Assembly: GCA_002083475.1 (NCBI GenBank)
Contig: LWDI01000093.1
Span: 1-41,978, forward strand
Direction of reading: 5' to 3'
DNA from: Proteobacteria bacterium SG_bin5
GTDB taxonomy: Bacteria; Pseudomonadota; Alphaproteobacteria; Sphingomonadales; Sphingomonadaceae
Length of the DNA stretch: 41,978 nt
Part shown: in pieces, positions 31,532 to 39,312 of the stretch
Layout: each line of letters starts with the position of its first letter
Numbering within the stretch: position 1 is the first letter of the stretch
Made by a program: the position numbers and the translations under genes
Notes under the pieces: model-generated
Told to the model about the DNA's origin: nothing
The model's input: only the letters and a program-made list of their open reading frames with translations
Databases searched by the model: none

Positions 31532-32821
31532 ATGCCCGAGCGCAAGCTCACGAAGCGGAATATCGATGACATCGAGCCCGCTCAGCGTGACGAGTTCTAT
31601 TGGGATGATGAGGTGCCTGGCTTTGGCCTGAAGGTCACGCCTGCCGGCAGTTTCGTCTTCGTCTTTCAGTATCGCATGGGCGGCAGGGGCACAAAGACCA
31701 AGCGTTGGACGATCGGACGATATGGGCCACTTACCCCCGAACAGGCACGCAAAGAAGCGAAGCGGCTTTCCGCGCTCGTGTCGCAGGGTACCGACCCTGT
31801 TGCGGACAAACAGGAAAGGGCGAGGGTTGAGCGGACCAAGGGCTTCGCGGCTTACGTCGAGACGTTCGCCGGCGGATACCTGGAGTCGGAGTGGGGATCG
31901 TCGTGGAAGCAGGCCAAGGGCAATCTCGATCGGCACGTCGTTCCGATCTTGGGCGATCGAGCACTCCCCGCGATTGGAGCCGAACATATAAATGAGGTCT
32001 TGGACGCGCTGCGCTCTCGTCCTGGCTTACAGCGGAGCGTTTGGGCCGTTCTAAGCAGCCTGTTTCGCTGGGCAGAATCGCGCGATGACATCCTTCGGTC
32101 CCCGATGGCGAAGATCAAGCCACCGGCTGGCGCGAAGGCACGTAAGCGTGTTCTCTCTCCCGACGAACTGACTGCCGTTTGGCGAGCGTCATATCAACTC
32201 GACGATCCGCGCGGGGCGCTGGTCAGGCTGCTGATAATCACGCTCCAGCGTCGCAGTGAGGTTGCCGGGATGGCTTGGGCGGAGATCGACAAGCAGACTG
32301 GCCGATGGACGATACCGGCCGAGCGATCAAAGAACCGGCACGAGCATTTGGTGCCGCTGCCTGCGTTAGCACTCGCCGAGCTTGATGCAATCGGATGGAG
32401 GACGAAGGGATTGGTTCTGCCGTGCTCAACGGGCAAAACCCCGGTTAGCAATTTTTCGGACACGAAGGCCGCGTTGGATGAGGCGATGAGGCCAATTTTG
32501 CAGGAGTTGGCCGATAATCAAGCCGATGAGAATGGAGAAGAGCGCTCCGAGATCGAATGGAAGCCGTGGCGTTTTCATGATCTTCGACGCACGGGCACGA
32601 CAAATTTGCAAGCTTTAGGCTTCCCCATCGAAGTCACCGAGCGGGTCATAAATCACCACCAAGGCGGCGAAGCATCTGGTATACGCGGGATATACAATCT
32701 CTATGAGTATCTGAACGAGAAGACGAACGCACTAAACGCGTGGTCGGCTCGTTTAGATAGCCTTATCAAGAAGGTGCCTATGCCTTCGAACGTCGTTCAG
32801 CTTGCCTCGGCGCGAGCATGA
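31532..32821 (+). CDS. P4-type tyrosine integrase
   Basis: Site-specific recombinase of 429 residues that inserts and excises the element. The N-terminal arm-binding domain (DUF4102 type) begins KLTKRNIDDIEPAQRDEFYWDDEVPGFGLKVTPAG. A SAM-like core-binding domain covers about residues 100-195. The catalytic domain shows Arg240 (QRRSEV), a conserved Lys-bearing beta turn (SKNRHEHLVPL), His349 and Arg352 in HDLR, INHH, and the tyrosine nucleophile Tyr388 in GIYNLYEYL. ATG 31532 is preferred to an upstream TTG at 31514. Its position next to the tRNA fragment and orientation away from it fit an element that recombines at tRNA-Pro. Confidence 0.95.
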   Translation: MPERKLTKRNIDDIEPAQRDEFYWDDEVPGFGLKVTPAGSFVFVFQYRMGGRGTKTKRWTIGRYGPLTPEQARKEAKRLSALVSQGTDPVADKQERARVERTKGFAAYVETFAGGYLESEWGSSWKQAKGNLDRHVVPILGDRALPAIGAEHINEVLDALRSRPGLQRSVWAVLSSLFRWAESRDDILRSPMAKIKPPAGAKARKRVLSPDELTAVWRASYQLDDPRGALVRLLIITLQRRSEVAGMAWAEIDKQTGRWTIPAERSKNRHEHLVPLPALALAELDAIGWRTKGLVLPCSTGKTPVSNFSDTKAALDEAMRPILQELADNQADENGEERSEIEWKPWRFHDLRRTGTTNLQALGFPIEVTERVINHHQGGEASGIRGIYNLYEYLNEKTNALNAWSARLDSLIKKVPMPSNVVQLASARA

Positions 32822-32909
32822 GCAAGGGCGGCTAGGGTAGCTCCCGAAAAGCCGGTTTTCCGCCCGGCCTGCCGCCTAATTGCATTGCGGACCGCACTGG
32901 GAGGTGCGT

Positions 32910-34178
32910 TTGAACCTGCGATTCAACTCAAGAAACGGGTCCTGGCCGCGCGACTTTCCCGGCCATGTTTTTCTGGGCACAGCGCTCGCCTATCTCAACC
33001 GCGCACTGCATGCGGACGCTCGCGATCTAGACGTCACCACGACCATATGGGGCAGGCAGCCCGGAGACCTGCCACTATTTGTAAATGTGCCGCCCGACTT
33101 ATCCGGCTATCACCGCGCGCAGCGCGCCCGAATGATACTAGGAGGTGAAATATTCAAGGGAAGCATCGCTGCATTTGTTCACGAAGACGGTGCCGGCGCC
33201 TTCCATCCAATGCCTGCGGACGCTTGGAAGTTAGAGGCCGAGGAGTCGTTGGATTTGGATACGCTGGCCGCGTGTCCGCCGGGCGATACATTGGCCGCAC
33301 GAATTAGCGAGCTGAAGCTACCCGACGCACTCTCGAATTTTAACGCCCAGGCTACAATCAGCGATCAAAGTTACACAGGATATGTCTACGTCGATCGCAG
33401 CGGGTTCAATAATTTGATGGATGCAGTGAACGCGAGAACCTCGAAGCCGTCGTTTGGTGAGCCTCTTTTGCCCGTTCTAGCCCAACTCGGAGTAACCAAC
33501 GCCACGCATTGGGACTTTTTGGCAGCGGCGCTATGGCTAATTACCAGCGACAATCTTGCGCTGTCAGGTGCGGCAAATTATCTCGCGGGAAAGGGACGGT
33601 CTAACGTCTCGCCGGGAAGCTATCGTTCGCTATTTTCATTACTAGATAGTGAAATTCGGGACCATCATTGCCGCTGTCGTCGCGCGATCTGCCATTGTTT
33701 CGCCTTGGCTAGCGGCACTATCAAGGCGGCCTGCGCGCGAGGCGAAATAGAGGCGACAGCGCTTAAATTCGGCGAAGGCGATCGCCGAGTTGTGCCAGCC
33801 GCAGCATGGCTTGGCCATATTGAAGTTCAGGATACTGTCAGGCTGGCGCCGGAGGCGTTGGGCGGGACCGTGTGGGAGCACATTCTTTTCGACCCAAAGG
33901 CTATCCGCTCGCTGCAATCGCCATTTGCTGAACCTAAGCCGACTGGAGCAAACGCTTTTGAGGCGCCTCCGCCTGCCGCCGATCGCCGCGCTATGGTGGA
34001 GGCTTTGGCGAAGAGGCTTCAGGCGGATGGCATTCGAAAGGGAAGACTTCGCGCGTCTGATATAGCGGCGCGATGGCCAGCAGACAGCGGCTCTCCGCCA
34101 GGCATGAAAGAGGTGGCGCCGAAGATGGAAAACCGGCGAGCTGGGCGCCGACCAACGACACCACGCGAAATCGTCTAA
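32910..34178 (+). CDS. Unknown protein with a His/Cys cluster
   Basis: A 422-residue protein that I do not recognise. Its N-terminal half has LNLRFNSRNGSWPRDFPGHVFLGTALAYLNRALH and an all-alpha/beta, soluble look. A compact cluster, HHCRCRRAICHC at residues 252-263, has four cysteines and three histidines within 12 residues and could bind zinc or an iron-sulfur cluster. The C-terminus is basic and helix-prone (AMVEALAKRLQADGIRKGRLRASDIAARW), followed by a disordered polar tail. TTG 32910 is chosen since GGGAGG precedes it at the right distance; GTG 32904 is possible. It sits second in the element, between integrase and the AlpA-like gene. Confidence 0.65.
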   Translation: MNLRFNSRNGSWPRDFPGHVFLGTALAYLNRALHADARDLDVTTTIWGRQPGDLPLFVNVPPDLSGYHRAQRARMILGGEIFKGSIAAFVHEDGAGAFHPMPADAWKLEAEESLDLDTLAACPPGDTLAARISELKLPDALSNFNAQATISDQSYTGYVYVDRSGFNNLMDAVNARTSKPSFGEPLLPVLAQLGVTNATHWDFLAAALWLITSDNLALSGAANYLAGKGRSNVSPGSYRSLFSLLDSEIRDHHCRCRRAICHCFALASGTIKAACARGEIEATALKFGEGDRRVVPAAAWLGHIEVQDTVRLAPEALGGTVWEHILFDPKAIRSLQSPFAEPKPTGANAFEAPPPAADRRAMVEALAKRLQADGIRKGRLRASDIAARWPADSGSPPGMKEVAPKMENRRAGRRPTTPREIV

Positions 34179-34286
34179 TCGCCGCGCTCAATTGTCTAAT
34201 CGCCGAGTATTCCACCCACAATTCTTTTGCTTTCAATGGCTTTCCGCAGGCGCCCTTGAGGCGTCGGAACAAGCGGAGAAGTCATC

Positions 34287-34478
34287 ATGGAGCCCCTATG
34301 GGACGAAGAAGAAACGGCTCGCTACATTGGCAAGTCGGTCTCGACGCTACAGAAAGAGCGGTTACGCGGAGACGGCCTGCCTTTTGTCAAGCTTGGTCGC
34401 TCGGTCAGGTATAGGCCTGAGGATGTACACGCTTTTATTGCCGCGCGCATCGTAAATTCGACCAGCGAGGTCGCGTGA
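34287..34478 (+). CDS. AlpA-like / excisionase-type helix-turn-helix protein
   Basis: A 63-residue protein made of one winged helix-turn-helix of the MerR/HTH_17 type: WDEEETARYIGKSVSTLQKERLRGDGLPFVKLGRSVRYRPEDVHAFIAAR. The GRSVRYRPEDVxAF ending is diagnostic for AlpA and phage excisionases, which regulate the integrase or direct excision. It starts at an ATG and ends 6 bases before the next gene. Position soon after the integrase supports a role in element excision or gene control. Confidence 0.82.
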   Translation: MEPLWDEEETARYIGKSVSTLQKERLRGDGLPFVKLGRSVRYRPEDVHAFIAARIVNSTSEVA

Positions 34479-34484
34479 TCGGCC

Positions 34485-34820
34485 ATGGCAAACACAAAGG
34501 GGCACTCGCGCCCTAAAGAGCGAGAAAGCCGCCCGGCTGGCACCGAGCGGCTCCCGGAAAATCGTCGGCTTGGCAGCGACGTATCCGAATATACTCACGA
34601 CGCACGTGGCGATCAATTCGGCGCTCCGTTTAATTCGGCACGCGCAGCGGCCTTGGCTGTGCTGCAACATGCACAGAATTTGACGAGAAAGGCGGGCAGT
34701 TTTTTGGGCCAGACGGTGGCGGACGACACGCCGCTGAGCGCAGCTCAACGCGATTGGCTGGATGCGTTGCTCAGCCGCGCTGGCTTGCCGCCCCTAGTTG
34801 ATGGAGGGGCCGATGCTTAA
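34485..34820 (+). CDS. Unknown small element protein
   Basis: A 111-residue hydrophilic protein. The N-terminal third is highly charged and probably disordered (MANTKGHSRPKERESRPAG); the rest has a helical stretch (FNSARAAALAVLQHAQNLTRKAGSFLGQTVADDTPLSAAQRDWLDALLSRAGLPP). No family is recognised. Its stop falls 8 bases past the ATG at 34813 of the next gene (overlap), so the two are coupled. The ATG at 34485 has no strong ribosome site. Confidence 0.6.
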   Translation: MANTKGHSRPKERESRPAGTERLPENRRLGSDVSEYTHDARGDQFGAPFNSARAAALAVLQHAQNLTRKAGSFLGQTVADDTPLSAAQRDWLDALLSRAGLPPLVDGGADA

Positions 34821-35118
34821 TGATCGCTACCCCAACCGGCCTGGTCATCGTCGCATCGACACGTCGATCGAAGCTGCGAATGCGATCGCTCCCCGACTCG
34901 GACATCTTCAGAAGGCGGTGCTTGCTGCGGTCGTAAATGCCGGCCCGCGCGGGGTCACTACCAACGAACTCGCCGATCGGCTGAATATCGACCGAGGCTC
35001 AATCCAGCCCCGAACTTCCGAACTTCGTCGCCTGGGCTTAATCCGCGACGGGGGCGCCAGGCGGCCTAATGCAAACGGCAAACGAGCGATTGTCTGGATC
35101 GCGGGCGGCGCGGCATGA
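34813..35118 (+). CDS. Winged-helix DNA-binding protein
   Basis: A 101-residue protein with a MarR-like wHTH: LGHLQKAVLAAVVNAGPRGVTTNELADRLNIDRGSIQPRTSELRRLGLIRDGGARRPNANGKRAIVWI. The GLIRDGG..R..NGKRAIVW ending is the wing seen in replication-associated phage wHTH proteins. ATG 34813 is preferred since GGAGGGG lies 4-10 bases upstream. It overlaps the primase start by ATGA, so it may help load or control replication of the element. Confidence 0.75.
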   Translation: MLNDRYPNRPGHRRIDTSIEAANAIAPRLGHLQKAVLAAVVNAGPRGVTTNELADRLNIDRGSIQPRTSELRRLGLIRDGGARRPNANGKRAIVWIAGGAA

Positions 35119-36104
35119 GTAGCGCGTTCGAGATTGCTCGCATCGCGCAGGAGGCGAAAGACCGTCATAATCTCTCGGACATCGTGGGCCGCTATACTAC
35201 CCTAAAGCGCCGAGGAACGCATGAGCTAGTAGGTCTCTGCCCGTTCCATGACGAGCGGACCCCGTCCTTCGAGGTAAACGACGCGAAAGCGGTGTATCAT
35301 TGCTGGGGATGCGGCGCATCCGGTGACGCGATCACCTTCCTAATGGAGCGCTGCGGTATGCGCTTCGTTGATGCAGTTCGATCGCTGGACAGCGACGCAT
35401 TTCCTATCGTCTCCCCTGAGGATCGCGCCAAGCGCCAGCGACTTAACAGGGAGGCAGCACAAGAGCGCATTGATCGCGCCAGGTCGATTTGGTCGGCTGC
35501 ACGCGCTCCGGCGGGGACTGCTGCCGAAGTCTATCTGCGGCGGGCTCGTGGCCTTTCGCTCGATCTTCCTGCGACCGTTCGGTTCGCTATGACGCCCCGT
35601 TGGCGAAATATGGAAACGGGTGAAGTCGGTCGCGATGTGCCCGCCGTCGTGTGTGCCATGCAGGATCATGACGCCGAGGTCGTCGCGGTCCAATGCGTGT
35701 TCTTGGAGGCGGGCGGCCGGCGAAAGTATTCTCGCCGCCGCGCCGACGGAGCCCCTGCGAAGGCTAAGCTCACCTTCGGGCAAACCGCTGGTTCCGCGTT
35801 CCGGGCGGCTGAGGGTAACACGGCCGAACTCGTGCTTTGCGAGGGTCCTGAGGACGCGCTCACGCTCGCCCAAGAACTGCCGGGCCGCGCGGTCTGGGCA
35901 TCCTGCGGAACCGACCTGCTTTGGCAGGTCGCCATCCCGCCGCGCTTCTCGCTGATCACGCTTGCGGGCGACAACAATGAACCCGGGCGTGCGGCAGTCG
36001 CAAAGGCCGCGGAGGTCTACCAGCTGCATGGGCTGCGCGTCCGGACAATGTTCCCCGATCCGCAATTTAAGGACTTCAATGACCAGCTCCGGGGGGTGTG
36101 CTAA
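35115..36104 (+). CDS. DnaG-type primase with CHC2 zinc finger and Toprim domain
   Basis: A 329-residue primase-like protein. The zinc-binding CHC2 domain has Cys42, His45, Cys63 and Cys66 in LCPFHDERTPSF...YHCWGCGASGD, matching DnaG. After a linker with VYLRRARGLSLDLPATVRF, typical of phage/plasmid primases, a Toprim domain shows AELVLCEGPEDALTLAQEL and LITLAGDNNEPGRAAVAKAAEVY with the acidic metal ligands. It lacks the helicase-binding C-terminus of DnaG. It lies directly ahead of the DUF3987 gene (TAATG overlap), forming a replication module. Confidence 0.9.
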   Translation: MSSAFEIARIAQEAKDRHNLSDIVGRYTTLKRRGTHELVGLCPFHDERTPSFEVNDAKAVYHCWGCGASGDAITFLMERCGMRFVDAVRSLDSDAFPIVSPEDRAKRQRLNREAAQERIDRARSIWSAARAPAGTAAEVYLRRARGLSLDLPATVRFAMTPRWRNMETGEVGRDVPAVVCAMQDHDAEVVAVQCVFLEAGGRRKYSRRRADGAPAKAKLTFGQTAGSAFRAAEGNTAELVLCEGPEDALTLAQELPGRAVWASCGTDLLWQVAIPPRFSLITLAGDNNEPGRAAVAKAAEVYQLHGLRVRTMFPDPQFKDFNDQLRGVC

Positions 36105-37618
36105 TGAGCAAGCCCCCGATCGCGCTCGCCTATGAGCGCGCCGAGTGTCTTTCCTCATGGCCATCCCCTGATCTGGCCATCATCAACGCCGGGCGTGCAA
36201 CACCCCCGACGTTTCCTAATGCCCTGTTCGGCCGCCTTTGGCCTGTTGCCATTGATCTCGCGGAAGGCGCCGGATCGCCCGTCGACTACGTTGGCCTATC
36301 GATACTTGCGGTTGCCGCGTCGCTGATCGGTGGCAAACGACGAGTGAGGCCGTTCGAGGCGGGAACGTGGGAAGAGCCGTGCATCCTCTGGTGCGGCAAC
36401 GTCGGCGAGCCGTCGTCAAACAAATCGCCTGGGACGGACGCGGCAGTTTCGCCTCTGCGCCCTATCGAACAAGCGTACGCCGCAGATCACAAGCTGGTTG
36501 TTCAGCAATACCGCACGCAGTGCGAGCGGGCGAAGCATGAGCGACGGGCATGGGAGGAGCAGGTAAAAGAGGCGACGAAACTTGGGCACGAAACGCCTCC
36601 TATGCCCGACGCTGCGGTCGAGCCCGAGTGCCCCGAGCGGCGACGGCTGCTAGTGCAGGATAGTACGCCCGAAGCGCTGGGTTCAATCCTAGCGGCTAAT
36701 CCCCAAGGGACACTTCACCTTCGCGACGAACTGGCGGGCTGGTTTCAGAGTTTCGAACGCTACAACGCCGGTGGCCGCGAATTTTGGCTGGAGGCCTATG
36801 GCGGTCGGCCTCACACTATCGACCGGAAGAACAGTGAAATTCCTCTTCGGATCCCGTTCAACGGCGTTTCAGTGGTGGGAGGCATTCAGCCCGATAAGTT
36901 GGTCGATTTATTCCAGTCCGGGCCTGATGACGGACTATCAGCCCGATTCTTGTGGGCATGGCCTGATCCGATCCCTTTTCGTCGCCCCCGATCAACCCCC
37001 GACGTTGCCGCGCTGCACCAAGCCTACGCTCGGTTAGAAAGCTTGAGATTCGGTTGCGATGAACATGGCGTCCAGGTGCCGATTTGTCTGCGTCTCAACG
37101 ACGGTGCGGCCGACATTTTCGAAGCTTGGGCTGGCGAAAACTCCGCGGCGCTGGTCGATGCGGCGTCCCTCTTCAAAAGCTTTTTAGGAAAGGCGCGCGG
37201 GACGGTGCTCCGGCTCGCGCTCGTCTCGGAACTGCTGAATTGGGCGGCGGAAGATCGAGCGGAGCCGGTCGAAGTGTCGCCAACGAGCGTGGTTGCGGCC
37301 ATCGAGTTTTTTGAAAGTTATGCTGTGCCGTCCGCCTTGCGCGTGCTGGGGGATGCTGCCCGGCCCAAAGCTGAGCGGAACGCCGCCGTCATCGCCCGGT
37401 ACATCATGCGCCACAAGCTTCAAATGATCAACGCGCGCGATGTCCGGCGCAGCCTCAAGGCGACCATCAAAGACAGCGCCGACATGGAGGCTGCCTTAGC
37501 AGAGTTGCAAGACGCGGGATGGGTTCGTCCCGCGCCGTCCCGGGCTGGCGGCAGCGCCGGACGCCAGAGCAAGAATTTCGACGTGAACCCCGCCGTGCAT
37601 GGGGCGGCACATGGCTAG
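36104..37618 (+). CDS. DUF3987 (YfjI-like) replication-associated protein
   Basis: A 504-residue protein of the DUF3987 family, often found next to Toprim primases in prophages. Features are the PTFPNALFGRLWPVAIDLAEGAGSPVDYVGLSILAVAASLIG start and EEPCILWCGNVGEPSSNKSP, at the place of a helicase-like Walker A loop but not canonical. LAGWFQSFERYNAGGREFWLEAYGG, the typical hydrophobic block, and a C-terminal helical region with DVRRSLKATIKDSADMEAALAELQDAGWV (wHTH) follow. The exact biochemical role is unknown; a DNA-unwinding or replisome function is inferred from family and neighbours. The ATG overlaps the primase stop. Confidence 0.85.
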   Translation: MSKPPIALAYERAECLSSWPSPDLAIINAGRATPPTFPNALFGRLWPVAIDLAEGAGSPVDYVGLSILAVAASLIGGKRRVRPFEAGTWEEPCILWCGNVGEPSSNKSPGTDAAVSPLRPIEQAYAADHKLVVQQYRTQCERAKHERRAWEEQVKEATKLGHETPPMPDAAVEPECPERRRLLVQDSTPEALGSILAANPQGTLHLRDELAGWFQSFERYNAGGREFWLEAYGGRPHTIDRKNSEIPLRIPFNGVSVVGGIQPDKLVDLFQSGPDDGLSARFLWAWPDPIPFRRPRSTPDVAALHQAYARLESLRFGCDEHGVQVPICLRLNDGAADIFEAWAGENSAALVDAASLFKSFLGKARGTVLRLALVSELLNWAAEDRAEPVEVSPTSVVAAIEFFESYAVPSALRVLGDAARPKAERNAAVIARYIMRHKLQMINARDVRRSLKATIKDSADMEAALAELQDAGWVRPAPSRAGGSAGRQSKNFDVNPAVHGAAHG

Positions 37619-38048
37619 TTGGCGCCAAGTTGCGGCTCGGGTCTTTTCGTCGAATGAAGCGGGCGATAGGTTGCCCGATCTCCCCGACTTCATTGTGACG
37701 GGCCTCGATATACTTAAAAAGCGCCCGTGCCCTCATCGGCGACCGGTGGATGCGTGGCGTAGGGCGACTGCCGACGCAATTGGGCTTGCCGAGTCTGGCT
37801 GGGCAGCAGCAGCACTCTCCCTCGGCTGGCACCCAATGGAACTGTTCGGTTGCAGCTCGGACGGCGGGGGTTGGTTTAGCGGGCTAGCGGTATGGCTCGC
37901 CGGCGACCAACCGGTGATGCTCGACGCTCATTGCGCAATCGCCCGCGTCGGCGAGCACACGGCGCGGATATTTCAGCGGCGCGCCGATTGCCTGACGGGA
38001 GAGCGACAGGGCGAGACGGTAAGCTATCTATGGGACCTGGATCGATGA
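37611..38048 (+). CDS. Unknown element protein downstream of DUF3987
   Basis: A 145-residue soluble protein beginning MASWRQVAARVFSSNEAGD. The segment DAIGLAESGWAAAALSLGWHPMELFGCSSDGGGWFSGLAVWLAGDQPVMLDAHCAIARVG has a Trp-rich pattern that I have seen with phage replication modules, but no function is known. ATG 37611, preceded by GGGGCGG, is better than ATG 37599. It overlaps the DUF3987 end by 8 bases and the next gene by ATGA. Confidence 0.65.
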   Translation: MASWRQVAARVFSSNEAGDRLPDLPDFIVTGLDILKKRPCPHRRPVDAWRRATADAIGLAESGWAAAALSLGWHPMELFGCSSDGGGWFSGLAVWLAGDQPVMLDAHCAIARVGEHTARIFQRRADCLTGERQGETVSYLWDLDR

Positions 38049-38506
38049 GCGCCAGTGCTAATGGCCCTATTGACCCTATTGGCACGGGGTATCGCTCGAA
38101 CGCCGGTTTTTCCCAACCATATGAAGAAGATAAGTCTTTGAATACAGATATTGGCCATAAGGAAATTAGCGACACTAGCACCGAGGGGGCTGGGGACATT
38201 AGGGCCGTTAGGGCCAATAGCGTAACTGAGGCATCCTCCTCGCTGCCGCGCAAAAAGCCCTTCGACCCCAATCGGGGTAAAACGGGCTATCCGCTCCATG
38301 TCATGAGGTTGCGCTTCTACGACCTGCGCTTGTCGCAGAAGCAATTCTCAAAGCGATTCGGCTTCGGGCTAGGCGCGCTTCGCGACCTGGAGCAAGGGCG
38401 GGGCTGTCCATCAATGGCGGCGAGGACGCTCATAGAGGCAATCAGGCTTGATCCCGATCTTGTCGCGCGTGCGGCTGAGGAAGCTAAGTGCTGGGTTAAG
38501 CAATAA
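38045..38506 (+). CDS. XRE/HigA-like helix-turn-helix regulator with long N-terminal extension
   Basis: A 153-residue protein. The C-terminal 65 residues are an HTH domain: LSQKQFSKRFGFGLGALRDLEQGRGCPSMAARTLIEAIRLDPDLV, close to HigA/NadS-type antitoxin regulators. The first 85 residues are polar, low in structure and contain KEISDTSTEGAGDIRAVRANSVTEA. No toxin gene is beside it, so it is more likely a phage-type repressor than an antitoxin. The DNA of the extension is more AT-rich than the surroundings. ATG 38045 overlaps the preceding stop. Confidence 0.8.
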   Translation: MSASANGPIDPIGTGYRSNAGFSQPYEEDKSLNTDIGHKEISDTSTEGAGDIRAVRANSVTEASSSLPRKKPFDPNRGKTGYPLHVMRLRFYDLRLSQKQFSKRFGFGLGALRDLEQGRGCPSMAARTLIEAIRLDPDLVARAAEEAKCWVKQ

Positions 38507-38793
38507 GGGAGTCCCGCAATTATGCCACGCGGTAAAGTACAAAAGCCGTGAATAGCACAACGCATGCTGCGGCGCTAATGATCCCCCATTCTGTGTGGCT
38601 CGCCAGTATTATCCGGTTGGGCTGCAAATGATGGAGAGATTATTGCCTATGGAATGGAAAATAGGGCTTCCCATATTCGGCGCTCTGTGTTACATGTTTC
38701 GCGTTCGAGCGATATAGCCATCTACGCCCGCCGTAAGCCGAGGCGGCACGAACGCAAAGCCATCGGGAAAGCTCCGAATCTTTGTGAGGCGAT
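38507..38793. other. Gap with two possible micro-ORFs
   Basis: This 287-bp stretch has no established gene. Two short in-frame peptides are possible. GTG 38548-38631 encodes 27 residues, including HSVWLASIIRLG. ATG 38649-38717 encodes 22 residues, MEWKIGLPIFGALCYMFRVRAI, with GGAGAG about ten bases upstream and the look of a single membrane helix. Either could be a small lysis or regulatory peptide; neither is proven. No tRNA, terminator or repeat was recognised. Confidence 0.3.
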
Positions 38794-38940
38794 ATGCTCT
38801 CTTCCGTTATCCATGTCCGCGTTCCCGCGAAACTCGTTCTGCCGATCCGCGCCGAGGCAAGTGCGCGTGACATATCAGTCAGCGAACTTATTCGCGAGGC
38901 CATCAAACGCGAGCTAGCTGAGGGCGGCCGGGTACAATGA
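38794..38940 (+). CDS. 48-residue ribbon-helix-helix (Arc/CopG-type) protein
   Basis: A very short but convincing gene. Its sequence is a full RHH domain: beta strand SVIHVRVPAKLVLPIRAEA, helix with SARDISVSELIREAIKREL, and a short GGRVQ tail. RHH proteins are dimeric DNA-binding repressors or antitoxins. GTGAGG lies five to ten bases ahead of the ATG. Its TGA stop overlaps the ATG of the following gene (ATGA at 38937-38940), which confirms the frame. Its partner, if any, would be the 108-residue protein downstream. Confidence 0.78.
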   Translation: MLSSVIHVRVPAKLVLPIRAEASARDISVSELIREAIKRELAEGGRVQ

Positions 38941-39263
38941 ACCCGTCCGAGATCGTGATCGACGCGTTGCAATCTCCGCCGATGGTCAATCCGCCGGCCA
39001 GAACGCCGGAAAGCGCTTTAGACCCACTTGTAGTTCAAATTGGGTGTGGGCTGGCCCGGACGATTTGCGAGTCCTGTGCGGCGACGTTTGGTATCTCGTT
39101 CGACCAAGCCTGCGGTGGGTTCTTGAACGCGATGCGGCCCTTTCAATTTGACCAATGGAGTGACGCGCTCGCCACACCGGAAGATTGGAAAATGATCGGC
39201 AAACTAATCGCTTTCGAAGCAGGAAATGTGGACTCTCCATCCCTTCGCATCACCATCAATTGA
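38937..39263 (+). CDS. Unknown small protein coupled to the RHH gene
   Basis: A 108-residue protein, MNPSEIVIDALQSPPMVNPPARTPE then a region with LVVQIGCGLARTICESCAATFGISFDQACGGFLNAMRPFQF. Five cysteines (GCGLARTICESCAATFG... and ACGG) are striking for such a small protein. No toxin family such as ParE, RelE, PIN or HEPN is recognisable. The ATG overlaps the RHH stop, so it is translated with it; a toxin-antitoxin link is possible only on that basis. Confidence 0.55.
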   Translation: MNPSEIVIDALQSPPMVNPPARTPESALDPLVVQIGCGLARTICESCAATFGISFDQACGGFLNAMRPFQFDQWSDALATPEDWKMIGKLIAFEAGNVDSPSLRITIN

Positions 39264-39273
39264 GGAAAATCAG

Positions 39274-39312
39274 ATGGGGTTCTTGAATATCACCATGCCG
39301 GTGCGACAGTAA
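39274..39312 (+). CDS. Possible 12-residue leader peptide
   Basis: ATG 39274 opens MGFLNITMPVRQ, with TGAGGA at about nine bases upstream, and its TAA overlaps the ATG of the next gene by one base (TAATG). It could couple translation to the following virion protein, which has no ribosome site of its own at usual distance. Very short, so a chance frame is quite possible. Confidence 0.3.
   Translation: MGFLNITMPVRQ

Noticed and set aside
34073..34414. 113-residue frame crossing the AlpA-like gene
   Set aside because: Overlaps two supported genes and has no domain or ribosome site.
38045..38506. HigBA toxin-antitoxin system
   Set aside because: The HTH resembles HigA, but no HigB/RelE-like gene is adjacent on either side.
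38654..38917. 87-residue frame over the RHH gene
   Set aside because: The alternative frame is low in structure and the RHH frame has a complete domain and an ATGA junction.
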